DNA of 64,000 nucleotides from Rhizophagus clarus (taxonomy: Eukaryota > Glomeromycota > Glomeromycetes > Glomerales > Glomeraceae): assembly GCA_015698045.1 (NCBI GenBank), contig BLAL01000043.1, positions 744,001-808,000 of the forward strand. The letters run 5' to 3'. The stretch's first letter is position 1. Each line of letters begins with the position of its first letter. The position numbers and the translations under genes were made by a program. The notes under the pieces are model-generated. The model had not been told where the DNA came from and ran no database searches. It saw only the letters and a list, made by a program, of their open reading frames with translations. Shown here piece after piece: positions 55,674 through 64,000 of this stretch.

Positions 55674-57728
55674 CTTAAATGAAAATAATGATCTTATAAT
55701 TTCTGACAATTAAACAATTGACTGGCGTTGGAGGGTATCACGAATTTTGACAAATTTGTCTACTAGGTATAAACCATCGGAATAGTGCATGGAATAAAAG
55801 TGATAATCCTTTTCTGTGAAAGAAAGTTAGGAAATGTCGAGTTTTAGTAAAATAGGATGCGCAATAGACTGTTACTTACTGTACACGAGAATACCAAACA
55901 TCTCGGTGCAATTAAAATTGTTCTCATCGGCTCCGCATTCCCGCAATAACTGTCACAGTTGGAAAAGTCCAAGTTGCATCGCTGTTGAGATTAAGACATG
56001 CCATAGTTACCATAATTTAATTAGCAAGAAAAAATAAAGAATCCCTACTCTTACATTTAAGAATTTTTTCTCGATTTCGCTCCATTTTTGCGTCATCATA
56101 CTCGCAAGCGTTTCCTATTACCTCACCAAATCCTATTTGATAATCACCTTCATTATCAGTAAAGCATCATGATCTTAACCAATAGCACGTCGTACTCCGG
56201 TGATCTGTTCGAATCTTTCTGAACCTTTCGATCAGAATTTTTTACTTCACCCCTGATCAGTGATATAACTTACGTCAGTAAATTACGTTGAATTGTTATA
56301 CAATCGTTCATGATTCGAATTATGACATAATCATCGCTTTTAGCATAGACAGAAACTTACGTTCTCATAAAACAAATTCGTTTATGTCCAGAATATACGC
56401 GTATTCCGATAAGTCACCATTATGAAGCGGATTAACTGCGAGACTAAAGCACAACGAACTACAAACAAAATAAAAGTCAATATCATCAACTCAAGTATTA
56501 GAGCAGAAAGTACTACCTACAATGCATTATAAACGGATTGCGTCCATTGTAATGGCCACTCCTTACTAAAGATATAATAATTCCATTTGATGAGAGGGCA
56601 TTTATTGAAAGTGCCGATGATTTCTCTCAAATTAACACTGTATCCAATCATTGCTTTGTTAATTGCATCATCATATTTATTAAGTAAATCCTCGATGCAT
56701 CGGTCCACTCCACCATTCACAGCCAACCTCTTCTCAACCTAGAAAAAAATAAACATAAAATTGTGATTTGCCGCTGGAATTATTTTAATAAATACGTATA
56801 AGACCACAAATTTTTTGTCAATCAGTCTCAAACTTTAACCATTCTTTCTCGGTGAAGGATGATTAGATCGGATTACAGTCATTTACTTCCGGTAAGAATA
56901 TAATCCTATAACGAGCGATTCCATCAATATCTTTAAGTTTTTTAATAATCGGATTCTATAATAAGAAATGAATTTATTTAGCGACGAACTTATTAATGAG
57001 GATGTATAAAATAAATAACCAGACCTCTAATGAACTCATTTCTTCATCTTCATTTTCATGTTTACCGTCATTTTTTGAAATGTCAACCGATAACTAATAC
57101 AATTTATACAACTATGAACTATCGTTTATCTCAAGTTTAATTTCAAAAATAAATTAATTATACACTGATCTTTTTTGTTGGAGTCACCGATTCTTCACTC
57201 TCGTGACTTCTTTTGTTTCCGACATTACCAATTTGGATGCCTTCGCAAGAAACCAGCTGTTCCCGTATTAACGTTCTTTTCTTGAAGAACTCGCCCCTAT
57301 TTTCGATAGCGAGCCATAATTTGTCGAGATTATTTCTTTTGTTTCGCTGGTTATAATTCTGACGATGAAAAAGAGGATTCGATCTAGGAAGTCAAATATT
57401 TTCCGCATGTTAAGAATAATCAGTGCTGAAAACCATGACAATCTAAAAGATCTGTCAGAAGACTAGCTAAAAGCGTCACACCTCCTAGTCATGGAACGTC
57501 AAAACCACAATACGATCTAAAAGATCATCAGAAGAACGACTAAAAGTTGTATCTTCCTTGTTGTGGACAACCGCAATTATCTAGAAGATTATTGCGGTGG
57601 ACATTTCCCATATAGAGACAAATACCTGCCTTTAGAAGGTTATTAGCTTTCTGAACTTTTACAGGATCTAAACTTTTATTAGCAATCTCACGGAGGCTTT
57701 TCACGAGTGTATCCACAGCTTTACATAG
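55674..57728 (-). pseudogene. Multi-exon pseudogene of a Glomeromycotina-specific protein family
   Basis: Chained GT-AG exons, minus strand: 57383-57164, 57093-57025, 56955-56887, 56738-56521 and 56458-56365. These join in frame as ...KLWLAIENRGEFFKKR..., LSVDISKNDGKHENEDEE, NPIIKKLKDIDGIARYRIIF, VEKRLAVNGGVDRCIEDL and ending NPLHNGDLSEYAYILDINEF then TGA. Further exons continue the family pattern: 56252-about 56180 (GEVKNSDRKVQKDSNRSPEY), about 56157-56055 (DNEGDYQIGFGEVIGNACEY), 55981-55880 and 55813-55674 (DYHFYSMHYSDGLYLVDKFV). An upstream exon (about 57728-57626, KSLREIANKSLDPVKVQKAN) is one base out of phase. At least three in-frame stops and a frameshift mark decay. The style resembles large uncharacterised Rhizophagus protein families with an LSEYxYxxD and GEV motif; function unknown. 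Confidence 0.65.
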
Positions 57729-59069
57729 AAAAGGTTCTCATGGTCCTTTTCATTTACACAAATCCATTACTTGTGGAATCTATAAGTAGTCCAAGTCATA
57801 GGCTCGTTTCTATCAAAGTATGCGTGCCAGGTCATAGTGTAAAAGAAATGAACTCAATCCTATCAAGAGTAGAACGCGTCAGACAGTCGCGTCCTTTTAT
57901 TTGTACCACTACTGTACTACTATGCGTGATGTATGAGCAGTAAGCACGTGATAATCACGTTAGTGTGACGATTATTGCGAACTTGAGTTTTTTGCTCGAA
58001 GTGTAGCAGGTAAGACAATATTCTGCTTTCAGAATGGTTTCCTGTATAATGTGATATTATTGATATGCTAGAACTTGTTCGATAATTCTTAGATCAAGAA
58101 TTTTGTTACCAACTACCTAAATCTAACCTCTAATGAGGTTAGACTTAGGCTTTATTTGTTTACATTAACGAATCAGCTTTATAATTAATTCTAGGATAAC
58201 ATAAAAAACTGGTATGCTTATTGAGCTTGCAAAAACTCGCAAAGAGCACACTCGAACACTTCGGTCCTTGGTGCTCTTTGCTCATTTCAATGAGAGCAAT
58301 ATATTATACTTTTTTGTTATATTATTTGGGATTAAAATCGGGTTAGAAAACTATATGAAATGGTTTTATTTTTGGTATCCCAGGCTTAATTCTAAGTCAA
58401 TTTTAATACCAAAAATTTAAGATGGCGGGAAAATAACCCATAAGCTTGAATTCAATATAGGATTTATGATATGCTTATTAATAATCACAACTAATTTGGA
58501 GTTTAATAAAGATTTCATAAATTTCGTATATCGGGAAAGAGGCTGGGAGCCTCTCATTATTTTTATACCTTATTCGGAAATTTTATCCCAGAACTCCCAA
58601 GGTTGTCAATATAACAATATTGTTCAGTTCTGACCTAAAAAACTTGGAAGAGTATGATTGACAGAAGATGAACCATAAGAGATTATTAACATTATCATGC
58701 AATTACATGAACGTATAGTAGTTGTTTATGGTAATTTTTTTTTTTTCAATGTAATAGTTTTAAGTTGCATATTTTTATATAATGTTCACTCTTTTTTGAT
58801 AATTAAATCACTGAATATGATGGATTGGAATATCAAACATGATTTACATGACAAATAACTCATGCAACAAGTTCATATTATAATAAATATTGTAAAAAAA
58901 TTTCAACAATAAAATCTGAAATAGTATAATAAAAGCATTTAAACATTATCCAATTTGAAGGAAATTTATCCATTTTGTATTGATCACTAGTCAACAGCAT
59001 AAAAATTCGAATTCACATACGAATAATGAAATTTTAAGATCTAAAAGCACCGCTTGCATATTCATTATA
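57729..59069. other. Intergenic region with hairpin-forming repeats
   Basis: The plus-strand frame at 57707-57943 has ordinary amino-acid composition, but no family is recognised and it overlaps the pseudogene edge. 58239-58281 is a perfect inverted repeat (GCAAAGAGCAC / GTGCTCTTTGC, 21-nt loop) and 58539-58553 is a second small hairpin (GAGGCT-GGG-AGCCTC). The segment 58200-58660 therefore looks like a structured non-coding or mobile sequence. No gene called. Confidence 0.4.
58239..58281. repeat. Inverted repeat, 11-bp perfect arms with 21-nt loop
   Basis: Left arm GCAAAGAGCAC (58239-58249) and right arm GTGCTCTTTGC (58271-58281). The loop is ACTCGAACACTTCGGTCCTTG. No T run follows, and eukaryotic context makes a terminator unlikely; it may be part of a mobile element. 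Confidence 0.6.
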
Positions 59070-59265
59070 ATTATTATATTCCTTTATATAGAATAAAATG
59101 CCTTAGTTAATATTGCGAATTACATTCACAATTAATAATTTCTTAAAAAAAGTATTTTGTTATAAGGAATTCTAATGATCCAATATGTAATATTTCATCC
59201 GTAAATAAATAGTAGGTTTAATAACCTTTATAATTTGTTAGGTAATGTCAGAATTTAAATGATAA
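59070..59265 (-). pseudogene. Short relic of a subfamily A F-box/LRR gene
   Basis: The plus-strand text GCGAATTACATTCACAATTA, ATAATTTCTTAAAAAAAGTA and TTTTGTTATAAGG matches 35745-35805 of the F-box gene at 35518-37164. CTAATGATCCAATATGTAAT, ATTTCATCCGTAAATAAATA and AATTTGTTAGGTAATGTCAG then match 36150-36245 of the same gene. The roughly 350 bases between these two parts are missing, so it is an internally deleted fragment. It has many stops and cannot be expressed as an F-box protein. Confidence 0.7.
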
Positions 59266-60642
59266 GGAAAGAGGAGGAGAGGCTTTCGAAATGAATTCGC
59301 AATAATGTTAGTTATTTATTATTCCATAAAAGGCATCAGTAATCATGCCAAAGGTGTGAATCTGACACCTGCACATGCAGTATTATGCCAATATACTGGA
59401 AATAAGCCATAAGAAATTAACCATATGATAAATAGCAAGTGACAAAAGGATTTTTCATATCAAAAAATTTTCTCCAGAATATATAGTAAAAAACGAGAAT
59501 GAGGGAGAATGTAATGCAGGATGACAAATTAATGAGGACATGTTAGACTCGTGGGATATCAATCTTTTTTGTCATCAAAATTTCATCCCGCAAGAAATTG
59601 CTCTTTTCACTTCTTTCCGCACTGTATTACTAATAAATAACTTTTAATGAATTTAATACTGATAGCTTGTCAAATTAGTCACTAAATTTTCATAATAATG
59701 ATTGCAATATTCAATTTATGACATTCTATATGAATTTACCAATGAGGTTTGACTGCGGAATCAATTTTAGAGCTTAGAGCTTATTGGTTTAACATTTATC
59801 TTGGAAAATTTAGGAAAAAGGACATGGGTTTATTAATAAAGAGTAACTTTGGTTTACTGTGCAACTAACTTTGGATTTCACGTATTTGTTTTACTGCGGA
59901 ATTAACTATGGTTTATTTTAGGTGTAAGATATAATTTAAGCTAACTAATTTCTTTATTTAAAATATTATTTAATAATATAGACGATGCGTTATTTAATTC
60001 TATATTTATATACTATTACATATAATTTAAACTAACTTAGACGCACGTCACGTTATGAAAATTTGAAAATATAGATATAGAAACACTTTATTTATAAATG
60101 TATTATTATAGTATATCTAGGTCGTTTAGAGAATAATTACAATGTAATTATTCTTTTACCGATTTTGATAAAAAAAAAAAAAAAAAAGAAAAAAAGTGTT
60201 CAATTTATTACGGATTTTAGCTATTAGACATCCTTTCGTTGGGGAGAAGCTACGTTTAAATGTGGGCGGATAACCATGTCTTTTTAGTCATAGATCGATA
60301 ATACAATATAAGTTCATCTTGGTCTTTTGACGAATTAAGTTTTTCAATTATTGTGCTTCAATTAATGTAATAATATAAGTACGTATTTTTAACATTAATA
60401 TAACGTTATGATTTTAAATAAACTTACTTTTACTGGTAATGCGAAATGCTATAAAAAAATTGTTTAATAGTTACTATGCGAGAAATTAGAAAAAAGTTAA
60501 ATTATAATTATTACTTATTTACCTTCCTGCTCTTTTGTTGAACTAATATTAAAAATAAACAGCGGAAATTAAATAGTTAGCAAATTTATTTAAAAATAAT
60601 AAAAGAAATTATATTACTTGGTGGATAAATTTTACTGGATGT
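59266..60642. other. Intergenic region
   Basis: AT-rich with a long A run (60170-60195). No gene recognised. Confidence 0.5.
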
Positions 60643-61294
60643 TTAATCTGACCCAGAATTTGAATTTAAATCCGGAATTGAATTTAAATCATCACTAGAA
60701 TTACTATATTCTAAAGCATTAAATTCGCTTTTATCATCGTAAGAATCATCCCGCATTTTTGTAATTTCTTCAAAAATAACACGTGCACGAGGTCTTTTAA
60801 GTGGATCAGCATCCCAATATCGCTCCATTAATTCTTTATATCTTGATGGAATTTTTGTTTTAATTGCTGGTCTCTCACCTTTATTTACTGTATATCATAT
60901 TTAAGATTAAAATCATATTCACGATCTTTAAAAGGTATGTCCCAGTTATTTCCCCTGGTGAAATTTCCCACATAAGAATGTCAAAGCTACAAATATCAGA
61001 TGCACTAGTATAGTCTTCTCCATCGGAAACTTCGGGTGCTATGTAAGGCATAATTCCATAAACAGCATTTAATGGTTTATCAACAGGTCCACAAAATCCA
61101 AAATCACTTATATACTAATACTTATTATATTCGGAATATAAAATATTCCTGAGTGCAAATCTCGATGAATGACTCTATTATTATGAATATATACTAAAAA
61201 GCGCCTTAATAATATCGTTAACTATGTGTAATTTTTCTTTCCACGTTGTCCACGTACATTGTTGCTGTAAATAATTTCTTAAATTTACATCCAT
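60643..61294 (-). pseudogene. Protein kinase pseudogene, N-lobe missing
   Basis: Read minus from 61294: MDVNLRNYLQQQCTWTTWKE, KLHIVNDIIKALFSIY, then after a frame change NNRVIHRDLHSG (catalytic loop), ISDFGFCGPVDKPLNAVYGI, MPYIAPEVSDGEDYTSASDI, LMWEISPGE. After another frame change come RPAIKTKIPSRYKELMERYW and DADPLKRPRARVIFEEITKM and an acidic tail to TGA/TAA near 60643. This is the C-lobe of the expanded tyrosine-kinase-like family. The glycine loop and VAIK lysine are absent because the homology ends at 61294, where hAT sequence begins. Several frameshifts and a TAG inside NKY*YISDFG confirm decay. The intact tail piece is 60643-60828. Confidence 0.85.
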
Positions 61295-61298
61295 ACAG

Positions 61299-62895
61299 TC
61301 AAGAAACAATTAGAACTATGATTTGTAATGCTTTTAATCATACTTTACCAATACTGAAAACTCTAATAAAAAAAATGAGACATTGTCCATTTCATTAACT
61401 TTAGATTTATGGACCTCCAGAAACAACAAAGAACATCTTGTAGTAACATGTTATTTAATCAATTCTAAGTGGAAGTTAAAAGAACTTACACCTACTATTG
61501 AATGTGTATGTTAGCAACAAATATTTGTGAAATTCTTGAATTAATTTTAAAAGATTGGGATATTAGAAACAAATTATGTGCCATTACTACTGATAATGGT
61601 AGTAATGTAAAGAAAGCGCCCTAAACAGAGTGAGCGTCTAGCAGAAGAATCCAAGAAAAAATTTTCAGATATGATATTGGAAAAAATAAAAAAATGGTGA
61701 AATTAATATCAGAAGAAATAAAGAAGATGAAGAAATTTGTACATTATTGAAAGATAATTTTAGAACAGGAGAGTGTTCATTTTAGTCATGATTTTTATAG
61801 TAATATAATATAATCTTTATTTATTTTATAAATTTTTAGAATCCAGTCAATCTTCAGGTTTGTCAGGTTTATGATTGGTTGATGTAGGTTCTGTTTAGAA
61901 GACAACCCTGTTTAGGCATACCTATGTCACTAACAGGGAAATATTTGCATATTATTGCTGATATCACCACATGTTGGAATTCTTTCTTTCTTAATTGGCA
62001 ACAGTAGGTTTTATCAATGTATTGATTAATATACTTTACTATCAACAAAAACTGATTCAGATTTTAAAAAAAGGATTATAAGAGATTAAAGAAAATCACG
62101 TTAGAAAAAGAGGAATGGAGTACAATTAAAAAGATCTCGTTTTAATTTAAAGCCTTTATTATGCATATTCTATTATGGTTCCTACTCTTATTAGAATAAT
62201 AAATCGGCTTCAACCTTCAATAATAATAGAAGATGAAAGACATGCATCAGAAATTGACTTTAGAAATCATGAAAATATATTTGATGATGAGATTTCTAAT
62301 GAGGATGATGAAGAAGAAAACCCAAATCCAAAAACAATTAGAAAACTTAAAATAAATGATCCGATCAATACTACACTTGGTCAAAAAGGTTAAATTAAAT
62401 TTATATGCTGCAATAAAATATTACTGGAACACCAGGATCACTTCTTCCAAGTTTTCTTGATCCTAGAATAAAAGATTCATCATTTGTCACCGCTAAACAC
62501 AGATGAATATTATCAAGAAAAATTATGAGAATTATTAACTTCAACTTTTATTTGTGATTAAATGAAACAATTCAAGATGATGACGATTCTTAAAAATATG
62601 ATTTTATTTTGCAAGTTCTAAAGCATCAGAGTCGATGTAGTACTTGATTATCTTATTCTTAAACGGATCACTTTCAAATTCATTTTTTTGAGTGGTGACA
62701 TGGACTAGAAATAATAGGTAGTTTTGCTAAAAATTGTCTCGCAGTATATACAAGTTCCATATCCAGCAAACGGTTCTTTTCAGACGCTGGGAATTACAGC
62801 GAAACAAACGCGAATGAATCCAAATTTTTTCCAAAAAGTTATGTTTCTTGAGAGAAATGGTAAACATGTAGATTCAATTCATAAACAACTTTAGT
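61299..62895 (+). pseudogene. hAT-family transposase pseudogene, 5'-truncated
   Basis: Reading across frames on the plus strand: QETIRTMICNAFNHTLPILK, LSISLTLDLWTSRNNKEHLV, TCYLINSKWKLKELTPTIEC, CEILELILKDWDIRNKLCAI and TTDNGSNVKKA. Then come YLHIIADITTCWNSF (catalytic-core region), LEKEEWSTIKK, the 62175-62393 piece MVPTLIRIINRLQPSIIIED, and LNLYAAIKYYW. The end is FAKNCLAVYTSSISSKRFFS plus DAGN, then RMNPNFFQKVMFLERNGKHV, the hAT C-terminal dimerisation domain. At least five frameshifts and several stops occur. 61615-61860 does not match hAT (it reads RKRPKQSERLAEESKKKFSD in one frame) and may be an insertion. The N-terminus (BED zinc finger) is absent. Confidence 0.85.
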
Positions 62896-63195
62896 TAATT
62901 TATTTTTTAAAGAGTTCTAAAAAAATTGTAATCAATCAATAAATAAATCACTAAATCATGTCAAATTATATACATTTTTGAAGACATTGATTTTTTATTA
63001 AAATTGAAAATACATAGGAAAGAATCTTTATTTCATTAGCTTCCAAATAACTTTTTATAATTTTATTTAAATAAATATTGTAAATGTTATTTATCAAATA
63101 AATAAATAAATAAATAGAACCAAAATATTAACATTAATACCTACTTATCCTTTCTGGCATTGATTTATTCATCAAATGGACAAATGTTAGAATGT
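62896..63195. other. AT-rich flank of the hAT relic
   Basis: Contains a run of AAATAAATAAATAAATAAATAG (63095-63118). No inverted terminal repeat or 8-bp target duplication of the hAT element was found. Confidence 0.5.
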
Positions 63196-63768
63196 TTAAT
63201 TTTTTCCGTGTCTCATAATCCTCATTCCATGACCCGATGCTACATGAACTAATCCCAAAGAAAAAAAAAAATAGAATTTTAAAAATTTTTATAATTAAAT
63301 CACGTACATTTATTATTCTTTAATATTTACATGTACCAGATCCTTCGGTAGCGTGAGAAGCATCAATAATCTTACATCGTTTTTCATTTATTGGATGTAT
63401 CATATAAGTTGCTCCAATAAGTAGTTGTCCTATCAAAAAATTGTTGATTTTATTAAATTCATGAAAGAATGCGAAAATAATAAATTACTATATAATTACC
63501 TTTATCATAAATTTGACATTTAATTCAGTAACAAGAATTTTTTGTAATGCATTTAGTCTTTTGGTTGCAATCATGTAATTATTTCGTGTAATTGATATAT
63601 CGTTATTTGATCAAACTATTCTACTATATTTGAATTTATGACAACCGCCTAAATTAAATAAATTTCATTGATTACGTATGATCAAGATATTTAAATTAAT
63701 AAAGAATAAAGCATTAATTAGATCATTTTTTAAACCTGATTTGCGGGAAGATTCCATGGAGTCGTCAT
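63196..63768 (-). CDS. Possible multi-exon gene of unknown function, or its relic
   Basis: Exon-like blocks on the minus strand: 63768-63736 (MTTPWNLPANQ, then GTTTAA), 63648-63500 (YMIATKRLNALQKILVTELN, VKFMIK, then GTAATT), 63429-63331 (GQLLIGATYMIHPINEKRCK, IIDASHATEGSGT) and 63248-63196 (HVASGHGMRIMRHGKN then TAA). The last two join perfectly in frame across a GT-AG intron. The joins between blocks 1-2 and 2-3 are each out of phase by one, and block 2 holds a TGA where TGG would fit, so part of the model is wrong or the gene is damaged. I do not recognise the protein. Confidence 0.35.
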
Positions 63769-64000
63769 AATAAAAAACATATTAGTTAAAACTTATTTCG
63801 GTAAAATAAAATAAATAAAATAGTAACAATTTCATTACCTTTTCTTATCATGATATGAAACAAACACCTGCAACTGTCTAACTTCATACTTCTATTCAAT
63901 TATTAAGAAAATACCACTTGAGAACTTAAAAGAAAGCTGTGTAAAATTTTCAAGTTCTGTAAAAATTTCCCCAATCTCCCATTATACCTAATTAATAAAT
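63769..64000. other. Window end, no feature
   Basis: No gene recognised. It may contain upstream sequence of the preceding minus-strand model. Confidence 0.4.

Noticed and set aside
1..64000. tRNA and rRNA genes
   Set aside because: No cloverleaf with A and B box words and no conserved rRNA words were seen by eye; a covariance-model scan would be needed to exclude weak tRNA relics.

Overview
The window looks like nuclear DNA of an arbuscular mycorrhizal fungus (Glomeromycotina, most like Rhizophagus). It is very AT-rich, with long A/T runs and short GT-AG introns. The intact or nearly intact genes belong to families that are strongly expanded in that lineage: Sel1-like-repeat (SLR) protein kinases, single-exon F-box/LRR-like proteins and small class I methyltransferases. 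No rRNA, tRNA or CRISPR was seen. The species is an inference from gene content, not a proven identification.

Layout. 1-663: 3' part of an F-box/LRR-like gene cut by the window edge. 2807-10020: a giant SLR-kinase locus of about 53 tandem 36-residue repeats, a CX2C...CX2C segment and a kinase domain split by a 74-nt intron; two in-frame stops (TGA at 6134, TAA at 7436) break the frame. 11333-13054 and 15432-16901: two F-box genes of different subfamilies. 18478-18811: a damaged unknown gene. 19600-20735: a 33-bp minisatellite. 21683-22980 (-): a five-exon methyltransferase that the single open frames do not reveal. 27850-28914 (-): F-box pseudogene, cut by a GC-rich block. 31713-33115: two tandem-repeat clusters. 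35518-47725: an F-box cluster of four intact genes and one truncated copy. 48000-49330: decayed AT-rich repeats. 50717-51973 (-): zinc-knuckle protein with a 15-residue repeat. 53295-54979: non-autonomous element with inverted ends and a 3-bp target duplication. 55674-57728 (-): multi-exon pseudogene of a lineage-specific family. 59070-59265: F-box relic. 60643-61294 (-): truncated kinase pseudogene, abutting a truncated hAT transposase pseudogene (61299-62895, +). 63196-63768 (-): possible exons of an unknown gene.

How it fits together. The F-box proteins would be substrate adaptors of SCF ubiquitin ligases, and the SLR-kinase a signalling or scaffold protein. These families appear to evolve here by duplication and decay. 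F-box subfamily A: partial gene at 1, genes at 11333, 35518, 43482 and 46091, relics at 39275 and 59070. Subfamily B: genes at 15432 and 37771, relic at 27850. At least six gene relics lie in the 64 kb. No new pathway or defence system is evident. The most unusual items are the interrupted SLR-kinase with its 324-bp higher-order repeats, the zinc-knuckle protein and the multi-exon relics.
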